DNA of 57,809 nt from CAYQUV01 sp964421005 (GTDB lineage: Bacteria; Patescibacteriota; Minisyncoccia; Minisyncoccales; CG1-02-41-26). Below, in pieces: positions 51,238-57,809 of this stretch. Location of the stretch: positions 1 through 57,809 of the forward strand of contig CAYQUV010000001.1 of the NCBI GenBank assembly GCA_964421005.1, written 5' to 3'. The notes beneath the pieces are model-generated. The model saw nothing but the letters and a program-made list of their open reading frames with translations, did not search any database and was not told the DNA's origin. Both the position numbers and the translations under genes were made by a program. Numbering within the stretch: position 1 is the stretch's first letter; every line of letters begins with the position of its first letter.

Positions 51238-52475
51238 TGTCAGATATATTTAAACAAGGACAAAAAACAAGTTTGCTCGCAGCTTCAATAACAGTTTCTT
51301 TAGCAGCAGCTAAAGGAATAGTCGGTTTTATTTCGGGCAGCGTGGTTTTAATGGGTGATGCCGTACATAGTTTCGCTGATTCTTTTTCAAGTTTTGCTGC
51401 CTGGTTGGGGCTGAAAATTGCTAAAAAAGAACCTACTCAAAAATTTCCTTACGGTTTTTATAAAGCAGAAAGTATAACTGCTTTTTTGATTTCTCTGTTA
51501 ATCTTCTTTGCCGGATATACTATTGTTAAAGAAAGTATTGGCAAGCTATTTTTGAAATACCAATTAAATATTCCTTTGGTAGCAATAGGAGTAGCTTTGC
51601 TGGATGCGGTTGTGATGTTCGGTATGGGAACTTACGAAATAAAAATAGGAAGAAGCATAAATTCCCAAAGTCTAATCGCAGACGGCAAAGAATCAAGAAT
51701 GCACATTTTCTCTTCTCTTATTGTTTTAGTGGGTCTTGTTTCGACCCTGCTTGATATTTCTTATCTGGAAGGAATTGCTGGAATTTTAATATCACTTTTT
51801 ATTTTTGAGGCGGGCTTTGAATCAGCAAGAGACTCAATATTTTCTCTAATGGATGTATCCCCGGATCCTTTGATAGAGAAAAAAATAAAAGATATATTAA
51901 GTAAAATCTCCGGACTTCGCGGATTTGAAAATTTAAAGTTAAGAAAATCAGGGCCTTTTGTTTTTGGAGAAGTTGAAGGGAAAATAGGAAAAGCTCTCAG
52001 TGTAAAAAGAGCCAGTGAAATTTCAGAAAGTATTGAAAAAGAAATAAAAAACAAAGTTAAAACAGTAGATTCTTTCACGGTTTCTCTTCGGCCTTTTGAA
52101 ACAAAGAAACAGAAAATTTGCATTCCGATAGAAAAAGACAAAGGATTGGAGTCGGAAATCTCATTACATTTTGGAAGAGCCCCTTTATTTATTTTTTTAG
52201 AATTAGAACAAGGGATAGTAAAGCGATTTTACATTAAAGAAAACCCTTTTAAAAAAGAGAAAATAAGAGCAGGGCTCAAAGCATGCGATTTCGTTATCAA
52301 GGAAAAAATTGATTCCATAATCACTAAAGAAATGGGACCTATTTCCCTCCATACTCTAAGAGATAATATTGTAGATGTTTATCAGGGAGTTGACAAAACA
52401 GTAAACGAAGCTATCAAGAATTTTTCTCAAAAAAAATTAAATCTTCTTAAAACTCCGACGAGAGTAAAAACATAA
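51237..52475 (+). CDS. Cation diffusion facilitator fused to a C-terminal NifX-like domain
   Basis: 412 aa. Six membrane segments span about 10-195. TM2 carries D41-A-V-H44-S-F-A-D48, the usual CDF metal site. The TM5 site, normally HxxxD, reads E152-S-R-M-H156. A cytoplasmic CDF domain (about 205-290) is followed by residues 298-405 with a second NifX/MTH1175 fold (K-I-C-I-P-I ... H-F-G-R-A-P-L-F-I-F-L). CDF proteins export divalent metals (Zn, Fe, Mn). The fusion suggests that the soluble fold binds or senses the same metal or a cluster. It is coupled to both neighbours. Confidence 0.88.
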   Translation: MSDIFKQGQKTSLLAASITVSLAAAKGIVGFISGSVVLMGDAVHSFADSFSSFAAWLGLKIAKKEPTQKFPYGFYKAESITAFLISLLIFFAGYTIVKESIGKLFLKYQLNIPLVAIGVALLDAVVMFGMGTYEIKIGRSINSQSLIADGKESRMHIFSSLIVLVGLVSTLLDISYLEGIAGILISLFIFEAGFESARDSIFSLMDVSPDPLIEKKIKDILSKISGLRGFENLKLRKSGPFVFGEVEGKIGKALSVKRASEISESIEKEIKNKVKTVDSFTVSLRPFETKKQKICIPIEKDKGLESEISLHFGRAPLFIFLELEQGIVKRFYIKENPFKKEKIRAGLKACDFVIKEKIDSIITKEMGPISLHTLRDNIVDVYQGVDKTVNEAIKNFSQKKLNLLKTPTRVKT

Positions 52476-53384
52476 ATGAGAAAACTCTTAAAGAAAATTG
52501 CTATAACCGGAGGCAAGGGCGGCACCGGTAAATCAACGGTAGCTGTTCTGCTGGCAAGTAAATTATCAAAGGAGGGCAAAAAGGTAATTCTCTGCGATTG
52601 TGATGTTGAGTGCCCTAATGACTACTTGTTAACCGGGCAAAAATTAAAAAAACCAGCAAGCCGAGTTTATGCTGAGTTTCCAAAATTAATTAAAGAAAAA
52701 TGCAAAAAGTGCGGCCTATGCGCCAAAACTTGCCGAAACAATGCTATCTTTCAGGCGCCGGGGGAATATCCAATTTTCATAAAAGATTTATGCTCTGGCT
52801 GCGGAGCTTGCTGGACAGTTTGTCCTTTCGGAGCAATCCGTCCCTACAAAGAGGAAATTGGAAAAATCTATCAAAACAAAGTAAATATTCCCCAAAGCAA
52901 CCGGCATTCATCAGAAAGTAAACAGAAATCAAAAGCAAAAGATAAAAATCAAAATTCAAAAAACTTCTATCTAGTAACGGGAGTAGCAAAAGCAGGATTA
53001 GAGGAAACGGGCCAGGTGGTCAGAGAGAGCAAAAAATTCGCTCTGGATTTAGCTAAAAAAATCAGGGCTGACGTTGTTCTTTTTGATACGGCAGCCGGTA
53101 CTCACTGCCCGGTGATCAATGCTTTATTAGATGTTAACGAGGCTCTTGCCGTAACCGAACCAACTCCAATGGGTGCTCTGGATTTAAATTTAATTCTGAG
53201 TTTGTGTAAAAAACTAAAAATTCCCAGTAAAATAATTGTAAACCAAGCAGATTTAGGAAATAGAAAAAAAATTGAAAATATTGCCAAAAAATTCAAAATA
53301 AAAATCAAAAAAGAGATTCTTTATTCAAAAAATTTAGTTGAAGCTTATTCTAAAGGTCAACTTTTAACTCAAGCATTAAACTGA
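52476..53384 (+). CDS. MinD-superfamily P-loop ATPase with inserted 2[4Fe-4S] ferredoxin domain
   Basis: 302 aa. The deviant Walker A is K14-G-G-T-G-K-S-T, and the switch region L-F-D-T-A-A-G-T lies near residue 205. A ferredoxin insert has C76-x2-C79-x2-C82-x3-C86 and C106-x2-C109-x2-C112-x3-C116-P. The order ATPase-ferredoxin-ATPase is known in archaeal and anaerobe proteins that accompany NifX-like proteins, and it recalls Mrp/NBP35 cluster carriers. An extra C-D-C-D-V-E-C (40-46) sits after strand 2. A Lys/Ser-rich insert (about 135-160) follows the clusters. A role in building or moving metal clusters is inferred. Confidence 0.9.
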   Translation: MRKLLKKIAITGGKGGTGKSTVAVLLASKLSKEGKKVILCDCDVECPNDYLLTGQKLKKPASRVYAEFPKLIKEKCKKCGLCAKTCRNNAIFQAPGEYPIFIKDLCSGCGACWTVCPFGAIRPYKEEIGKIYQNKVNIPQSNRHSSESKQKSKAKDKNQNSKNFYLVTGVAKAGLEETGQVVRESKKFALDLAKKIRADVVLFDTAAGTHCPVINALLDVNEALAVTEPTPMGALDLNLILSLCKKLKIPSKIIVNQADLGNRKKIENIAKKFKIKIKKEILYSKNLVEAYSKGQLLTQALN

Positions 53385-53899
53385 TGGCTATAATTAAACC
53401 TTTAAAAAAAGAAGAAGTTGCTGAAATAGCAAAAGAAATATATCAGGATTTTGAAAACCAGGGGAAAAAAGTTCCGGAATGGGTTAAGGTTATGGCTCAC
53501 CGGCCAGAAATCCTAAAAGAATTTTTTGAATTGTTTAAAACGATAATGGCAGAAGGAAAAATAGAAAAATTATTAAAATGGAAAATTGCTTATACTGTTT
53601 CCCAAACATTAAAATGTCCATTCTGCGTTGATGTAACCAGCAAGATGTTAAAAAAATTCGGAGCAAAAGAAGAAGAAATAAAAAATGCTGAAAAGTTGGA
53701 AAACTTGTCTGAGAAAGAAAAAGAGATACTACAATTGGTAAAAGAAATAACCCAAAAAGCCCATGTTTGCAGCCCGGAGTTGTTTGAAAAAATGAAAAAA
53801 GATTTCACCGAACCCGAAATGGTAGAAATTGTCTCAATTATCGGTTTGTTCAATTATATCAACAGATTCAACAATACATTCTGTATCCTCCCCGAATAA
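53384..53899 (+). CDS. AhpD/carboxymuconolactone-decarboxylase-like CxxC protein
   Basis: 171 aa, all-helical. K-I-A-Y-T-V-S-Q-T-L-K-C78-P-F-C81 followed by V is the CMD-family CxxC active site. The usual downstream His (E-x-x-C-x-x-C-x-x-x-H) is replaced by Thr (V-D-V-T). AhpD-type proteins are thiol peroxidase-like or pass electrons to peroxiredoxin. Its ATG overlaps the previous stop (TGATG), tying it to the ATPase. A thiol redox role is inferred; the partner is unknown, though the Trx-CcdA fusion is next. Confidence 0.8.
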   Translation: MAIIKPLKKEEVAEIAKEIYQDFENQGKKVPEWVKVMAHRPEILKEFFELFKTIMAEGKIEKLLKWKIAYTVSQTLKCPFCVDVTSKMLKKFGAKEEEIKNAEKLENLSEKEKEILQLVKEITQKAHVCSPELFEKMKKDFTEPEMVEIVSIIGLFNYINRFNNTFCILPE

Positions 53900-53923
53900 A
53901 ATATATTTTTAATTTATTAATTT

Positions 53924-55387
53924 ATGAGAAAAATAGTTTTTTTTACGGTTATATTCCTTACTCTAATATCAACTGCTTCTAATTTTGCTTCTGCTTCTGA
54001 AGTTCCCCAAACCGACTTCACTTGTGCTGTCTACTTTACAGGAGTCGGCTGCCCGCATTGTGCTAAGACCGACCCCCTTATTTTTGAAGATTTGCTCCCA
54101 GAATATCCAAATCTCGTTGTTATTGAGTACGAGATTTACCAACAGAAAGAAAATGCCCTCTTGTTAAATGAATATTGCAAAGTATACGAACTTCCTTATT
54201 GCAGACCGGGGATTCCATCGCCCTGCTGCGGTCTCCCTTTAATTTTTCTTGGCAAATCTCATCAAGAGATTATCTCCGGAGACAGCCCAATTTTAAATAA
54301 TGTCAGGGAAACAATTAAAGAAGTTGAAAATAAATGTCCTTTAATTGACGGGGGGTTGATTGATTTCAAGGAGCTAAACCTTGTCGCTTTACCAGGTTTT
54401 CCTAAAATCTGGACCGAAAATAAGATTTTAATGAAAAAAGGGCCAGGGGGAAACAGTGATTTACTAAAAAACTTATTGACAACTAAAAATTTACCCCAAG
54501 TTTTACGAAGAACAGAATTCAGAAAAATAGAGCCGATAAAAGTTGCTCTCTCCGGGAAATATGTGGAGTTTGAAAACGCTATAGAAATCAAGGGGTGGAT
54601 TTTCCAATGGAACGGCAGAGAATTTGAAATTTCTGGCTATCCCTCAAAAGAAGAACCTCTCTTAGAGAAAGAAACTACTTCAAAAAATAATTTACCCTTC
54701 CAGGAAATCGGAACAAGTCTCACTCTAGCTCAGATTTCATCCTTGGCTGCAGTAGATGCGATCAATCCTTGTGCTTTAGCAGTTTTGAGTTTAATGTTGA
54801 TTGCCATTTTGGCTTATAATCCAGAAAAGAAGAAAAACCTTCTCCTGGCCGGGAGTGCTTTTATTATTTCGGTTTTCGTAATGTATCTTGTTTATGGATT
54901 GATAATTGTCAAATCTTTCCAACTCATTCAGGCATTAACTTCAGTTAGGGTTTATCTTTATAAAATTCTTGGTGGAGTAGCTATAATCCTTGGTTGTTTC
55001 AAGTTAAGAGATTTCTTCAGAGCCGGAGGAGTTTGTAAAGTTTCACCGAGGGTAAATAAAATTATCTCCAAAGTAACCAGTACCAAAGGAGCTTTTTTGG
55101 TAGGCGCTTTTGTTGCCATATTTTTGCTTCCCTGTACCATCGGACCTTATATTATCTGCGGGGGAATTCTTTCCGGTCTCTGTCTATCAAAATCTTTACC
55201 GCTTCTGTTGCTTTATAATTTAATATTTGTCCTGCCAATGGTTATATTGGTTTGGATAATTTACCTTGGCCTCAGTAAAGTTGAAGATATTTCCAAGTGG
55301 CAGGCAAAAAATATAAAATATTTAGACCTGGCTTCCGGATTAGTTATTTTAGGATTAGGAATAGCTATGATTTCAGGGTTAGTTTAG
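53924..55387 (+). CDS. Thioredoxin-like / CcdA-DsbD-type membrane thiol transporter fusion
   Basis: 487 aa. Signal peptide (1-24), then an extracytoplasmic thioredoxin-like domain with G-C43-P-H-C46-A, a further Cys-rich stretch (Y-C-K, Y-C-R, C-C-G), and six membrane segments (about 275-487). The membrane part has the CcdA/DsbD cysteines in D-A-I-N-P-C (near 282) and L-L-P-C-T-I-G-P-Y (near 403). DsbD-type proteins carry reducing power from cytoplasmic thioredoxin outward. The order here, thioredoxin first and membrane part second, puts acceptor and transporter in one chain. It may keep exported Cys proteins (pilins, cupredoxin) reduced or correctly paired (inference). Confidence 0.88.
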   Translation: MRKIVFFTVIFLTLISTASNFASASEVPQTDFTCAVYFTGVGCPHCAKTDPLIFEDLLPEYPNLVVIEYEIYQQKENALLLNEYCKVYELPYCRPGIPSPCCGLPLIFLGKSHQEIISGDSPILNNVRETIKEVENKCPLIDGGLIDFKELNLVALPGFPKIWTENKILMKKGPGGNSDLLKNLLTTKNLPQVLRRTEFRKIEPIKVALSGKYVEFENAIEIKGWIFQWNGREFEISGYPSKEEPLLEKETTSKNNLPFQEIGTSLTLAQISSLAAVDAINPCALAVLSLMLIAILAYNPEKKKNLLLAGSAFIISVFVMYLVYGLIIVKSFQLIQALTSVRVYLYKILGGVAIILGCFKLRDFFRAGGVCKVSPRVNKIISKVTSTKGAFLVGAFVAIFLLPCTIGPYIICGGILSGLCLSKSLPLLLLYNLIFVLPMVILVWIIYLGLSKVEDISKWQAKNIKYLDLASGLVILGLGIAMISGLV

Positions 55388-55413
55388 AATATCAATAAAC
55401 TAATTTAAAAGTT

Positions 55414-55734
55414 ATGTACAAAATAAATAAACAAAAATGTACGGGTCGCGGAGTTTGCATGGCTAATTGTCCCGGCGCAACTGAACTCGAAGCAGAGGGA
55501 AAAGCCAAGGTAATTGATCAAGATAAACTGGAAAAATGCGGAGGAGAAAATCTCTGTCCGTTTGGGGCAATAGAAAAAATCCCAGAAGAAGTAAAACGAA
55601 AACAACAAACACCTTTAACATCTCCACTTTATAGCTCTCCCTCATCATCTTTTCTTAAGGAAAGAGAGTCTGGCAAGAGTAGAGGCTTCGGACGGTCAAG
55701 AGGAATAAAGAAAAAGCGAAGAAGAAGAGATTAG
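55414..55734 (+). CDS. Ferredoxin with Arg at a cluster-ligand position and a basic C-terminal tail
   Basis: 106 aa. The first motif is C9-T-G-R12-G-V-C15-M-A-N-C19-P, where standard ferredoxins have a second Cys at residue 12. The second motif is C42-G-G-E-N-L-C48-P. The spacing is like Pyrococcus ferredoxin, which has Asp at this place and can hold [3Fe-4S] or [4Fe-4S]. Residues 60-106 form a disordered tail ending in G-R-S-R-G-I-K-K-K-R-R-R-R. It may serve IorAB or the nearby ATPase. The fold is confident; cluster type is inferred. Confidence 0.85.
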   Translation: MYKINKQKCTGRGVCMANCPGATELEAEGKAKVIDQDKLEKCGGENLCPFGAIEKIPEEVKRKQQTPLTSPLYSSPSSSFLKERESGKSRGFGRSRGIKKKRRRRD

Positions 55735-55787
55735 CATTAAAAGATTGAACAATTCTTCTGGCTAAGATGAAAAACTCATAATTTAAA

Positions 55788-55936
55788 TTATTCTACTTGC
55801 GGAGGTCAAAATTTACTCAAAAAAATCTACTCAAAAAGCTGTAATTGAACTCAGCCTGATGGATGTCTATGATTTGGATTTAATTTTGGACCCATATCAA
55901 GCCCAAAAGGAAATGCTTAATATAATGTTGAATTAA
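55788..55936 (+). pseudogene. Short ORF or gene remnant without normal start codon
   Basis: An open frame ends at TAA 55934-55936 and reads K-I-Y-S-K-K-S-T-Q-K-A-V-I-E-L-S, then L-M-D-V-Y-D-L-D-L-I-L-D-P-Y-Q-A-Q-K-E-M-L-N. There is no ATG/GTG/TTG at a plausible place, but GGAGG (55801-55805) lies 5 nt before an ATT at 55811, which would give 41 aa. It is either a tiny gene with a rare start or the end of a lost gene. The family is not recognised. Confidence 0.35.
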
Positions 55937-55945
55937 CTTAAAATT

Positions 55946-57205
55946 ATGCCTAAACAAAATTTTTTCTCGGTAACCCAAAGACAATTTAGAAAAATTGCCA
56001 ACATTTTAAATATAGAACCTAAGACTATCCGGGAGTTAGAAGAACCGCAGAGGTTTGTTAAATTTCAAATTCCAGTTCGGATGGATAATGGAAAAAAAGA
56101 AATTTTCTTTGGATTTAGGTCACAACATAACAATGCTCTTGGGCCTTACAAAGGTGGGATTAGGTTTCATCCTGATCTCTCAGAAAATAGAATCAAAGCT
56201 TTATCTATTTTAATGACTTGGAAGTGTGCTTTGGCGAATTTACCTTTTGGTGGTGCTAAGGGAGGGATAATTGTTGAGCCTCGAAAATTAAGTAAAGGAG
56301 AATTAGAAAGACTTTCTCGAGGATATGTTAAAGGAATTTTTCCCTGGCTCGGGCCGGATGTAGATATCCCAGCTCCAGACATTAACACTAATCCTCAAAT
56401 TATGGCTTGGATGACAGATGAATATTCTAAACTTAAAGGTGAAAATCTCCCTGCTGCCTTTACTGGCAAGCCTCTCAAGTTTTGGGGTTTAAAGGGCAGA
56501 AAAGAAGCCACTGGCTATGGAGGAATAGTAATTCTTAAAAAACTACAACAAACATTTGGCTTCAAACCAGAAGAAACAACTTTAGCTATTCAGGGTTTTG
56601 GAAATGTCGGCTCTAATTTTGCTCATTTTGCTTTTCAGGAGGGGTACAAAATCATAGCTCTTTCTGAAGAAAAAGGAGGAATTTATGTGCCCGGAGGCCT
56701 TAATCCTGAACAAACTCTTCGATGTCGAGAAGAGAAAGGTAAAATTGCTGGATGTTATTGTACAGGTTCAGTTTGCGACGTAAATCTTGGAAAACAAATT
56801 ACCAATAAGCAACTTTTAGAGACGGAAGTTGATGTTTTAATTCCCGCAGCGGTGGAAGATGTGATTACCAAAGAGAATGCTCAAAAAATTAAGGCTAAAT
56901 ACATAATTGAGATGGCAAACAGTCCAGTCACTTCAGAAGCAGATATAGTTTTACAAGACAAGGGAATAATATCAGTACCAGATATTCTAGCTAATAGCGG
57001 TGGGGTAATTGCTTCTTATTTTGAATGGTTACAGTCAAAAGAAAAAAAGAAATGGAAGAAAGAGAAAGTACAAAACCAATTATCGGCAATTCTAGAAAGA
57101 GTATTCGATGATGTCTGGAGATTGTCAAAAAAAGAAAATATAAACTTAAGGAATGCAGCCTATTTTCTGGCTATAGATAGGGTGGTCAAGGCATTGAAGA
57201 GGTAA
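55946..57205 (+). CDS. gdhA: Glutamate dehydrogenase (Glu/Leu/Phe/Val dehydrogenase family)
   Basis: 419 aa, hexameric-type GDH. G-P-Y-K-G-G-I-R-F-H at 67-75 binds substrate, catalytic Lys105 lies in P-F-G-G-A-K-G-G, and Asp145 lies in D-I-P-A-P-D-I-N-T. The Rossmann loop is G-F-G-N-V-G-S near 217. It interconverts glutamate and 2-oxoglutarate with NAD(P). Unusual is a four-Cys patch, Cys260 then C270-Y-C272-T-G-S-V-C277, in the cofactor domain. The motif E-M-A-N-S-P-V-T replaces the common E-G-A-N-x-P-T-T. It probably runs amino-acid fermentation together with IorAB. Confidence 0.92.
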   Translation: MPKQNFFSVTQRQFRKIANILNIEPKTIRELEEPQRFVKFQIPVRMDNGKKEIFFGFRSQHNNALGPYKGGIRFHPDLSENRIKALSILMTWKCALANLPFGGAKGGIIVEPRKLSKGELERLSRGYVKGIFPWLGPDVDIPAPDINTNPQIMAWMTDEYSKLKGENLPAAFTGKPLKFWGLKGRKEATGYGGIVILKKLQQTFGFKPEETTLAIQGFGNVGSNFAHFAFQEGYKIIALSEEKGGIYVPGGLNPEQTLRCREEKGKIAGCYCTGSVCDVNLGKQITNKQLLETEVDVLIPAAVEDVITKENAQKIKAKYIIEMANSPVTSEADIVLQDKGIISVPDILANSGGVIASYFEWLQSKEKKKWKKEKVQNQLSAILERVFDDVWRLSKKENINLRNAAYFLAIDRVVKALKR

Positions 57206-57221
57206 TCAATAGTATTATAAT
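57194..57221 (+). promoter_or_regulatory. Promoter of the thioredoxin gene
   Basis: TTGAAG (57194-57199), a 16-bp spacer and TATAAT (57216-57221), with a second TATAAT right after it (57222-57227). The ATG at 57235 is 13 nt after the first -10 box, so the leader would be very short. The -35 lies inside the gdhA 3' end. Confidence 0.55.
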
Positions 57222-57234
57222 TATAATAAATATC

Positions 57235-57555
57235 ATGTCAGAAATAATTTTAACTGATCAAAATTTTGAAGAGGAGGTTATAAAAAGTGACCAGCCTGTT
57301 TTGGTTGATTTTTGGAGTCCAACCTGTCCTCCTTGTTTAGTGCTGGGACCAATCATTGAAGAAATTGCTAGAGAATTTGAAGGCAAGGCGAAAGTTGGAA
57401 AATTGAATGTCTTTGAGAATCCAGAGATTGCCAGAAAGTACCAAATCGTCGGTATCCCAACTATTATCATTTTCAAGAATGGAGAAGTAAAAGAAAGGGC
57501 ATCTGGCTTACGGCCCAAACAGGTAATAGCAGATAGACTTAATTCACTCCTTTAA
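57235..57555 (+). CDS. trxA: Thioredoxin
   Basis: 106 aa, full thioredoxin fold. F-W-S-P-T-C-P-P-C is the active site, so the usual W-C-G-P-C is changed to T-C-P-P-C, which should shift its redox potential. The cis-proline motif G-I-P-T and the following I-I-I-F-K-N-G are conserved. It could feed electrons to the CcdA-type transporter encoded 2 kb upstream. No thioredoxin reductase is in the window. Confidence 0.92.
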   Translation: MSEIILTDQNFEEEVIKSDQPVLVDFWSPTCPPCLVLGPIIEEIAREFEGKAKVGKLNVFENPEIARKYQIVGIPTIIIFKNGEVKERASGLRPKQVIADRLNSLL

Positions 57556-57592
57556 AAAGACCATAAATACATCAAAGGTTTTTCTTCTAATT

Positions 57593-57733
57593 GTGATTTT
57601 AGTGGGGATAACAACAATTGGTTTTGTGATAGATTATATTGAACAGTTTTCATCAACAAATCAGCCAATAAAATTGCCAATAAAAGAGAAAGATTCTGTA
57701 AAAGAGGGTGAAAAACCGGACCAAAAGAAGTGA
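57593..57733 (+). CDS. Small single-pass membrane protein (start uncertain)
   Basis: The frame is open from about 57530 and ends at TGA 57731-57733. It encodes a hydrophobic stretch (V-F-L-L-I-V-I-L-V-G-I-T-T-I-G-F-V) and a charged Lys/Glu/Pro tail. There is no ATG. The GTG at 57593 would give 46 aa but cuts the membrane segment, so an upstream rare start or coupling to trxA is possible. The family is not recognised. From 57734 to the end no gene can be supported. Confidence 0.4.
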   Translation: MILVGITTIGFVIDYIEQFSSTNQPIKLPIKEKDSVKEGEKPDQKK

Positions 57734-57809
57734 CAGAAATAAAAACGAAATAAAAACAATTACTGAAGGAAAACTATCAAATATCAAGAAAAGTCTTTTT
57801 ATTCAAAAG

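Noticed and set aside
50743..52475. Nitrogen fixation, suggested by NifX-like domains and NifS/NifU-like genes
   Set aside because: No nifH, nifD, nifK, nifB or nifE/N is present; these families are widely used for general Fe-S and metal handling.

Overview
The window is about 58 kb of AT-rich, densely packed bacterial DNA. It most resembles a member of the Patescibacteria / Candidate Phyla Radiation, probably Parcubacteria. This placement is an inference from gene content: a minimal IF2 with almost no N-terminal domain, compact RpoB and RpoC, rpsF-ssb-rpsR with no rplI following, rpoB with no rplJL in front, a chromosomal type IV pilus operon, secreted proteins with repeated G-W-A-W-S-E-N-I-G-W motifs, and few Shine-Dalgarno sequences. 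The genetic code is standard: UGA acts as a stop and the long genes read through cleanly. No rRNA, CRISPR array, intact insertion sequence or replication origin is visible.

Layout. 1-3.1 kb (+): four secreted or surface proteins, including a cupredoxin. 3.3-5.4 kb (+): RNase Y and HU. 5.6-9.4 kb: phosphomannomutase (-), rpsF-ssb-rpsR (+) and recA (-). 9.5-22.2 kb (-): ftsK, rpoC, rpoB, rodA, ligA. 22.4-32.9 kb (-): a full type IV pilus operon, in transcription order pilM-N-O-P-like-B-T-C-A-D and then four minor pilins. The competence gene comF diverges from pilM. 33.9-39.6 kb: accessory region with a holin-like protein, a deoxyribosyltransferase-like protein, a 3D-domain secreted protein, five tRNAs, rbfA-infB, and a decaying LAGLIDADG homing endonuclease gene lying against tRNA-Ser(CGA). 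39.7-42.1 kb (-): an orphan histidine kinase, five tRNAs, rplS, tRNA-Arg. 42.2-44.5 kb (+): iorAB (indolepyruvate:ferredoxin oxidoreductase). 44.6-47.1 kb (-): a GCS2-like ligase, a membrane-anchored serpin, tRNA-Pro.

47.2-57.7 kb (+) is the most unusual part. An Rrf2/IscR-type regulator with three cysteines sits behind a promoter carrying an IscR-like dyad. It heads iscS-iscU-mnmA, the sulfur relay for Fe-S clusters and tRNA thiolation. A tightly packed second block follows: a Gly/Arg-rich Cys protein, a NifX/MTH1175-like protein with a Gly/Arg-rich tail, a cation diffusion facilitator fused to a second NifX-like domain, a MinD-type ATPase carrying two [4Fe-4S] motifs, a CxxC AhpD-like protein, a thioredoxin-CcdA membrane fusion, and a ferredoxin with Arg at a cluster-ligand position and a basic tail. 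Glutamate dehydrogenase and thioredoxin follow. I read this block as a candidate metal / Fe-S / thiol redox module; its function is not established.

Together the genes suggest a small anaerobic, fermentative cell. It would use amino-acid fermentation enzymes (IorAB, GDH) that yield reduced ferredoxin and NAD(P)H, have its own Fe-S assembly, and take up DNA or attach through type IV pili. Several start codons lie only about 7-20 nt after a good -10 box, so leaderless or very short-leader mRNAs appear common here.
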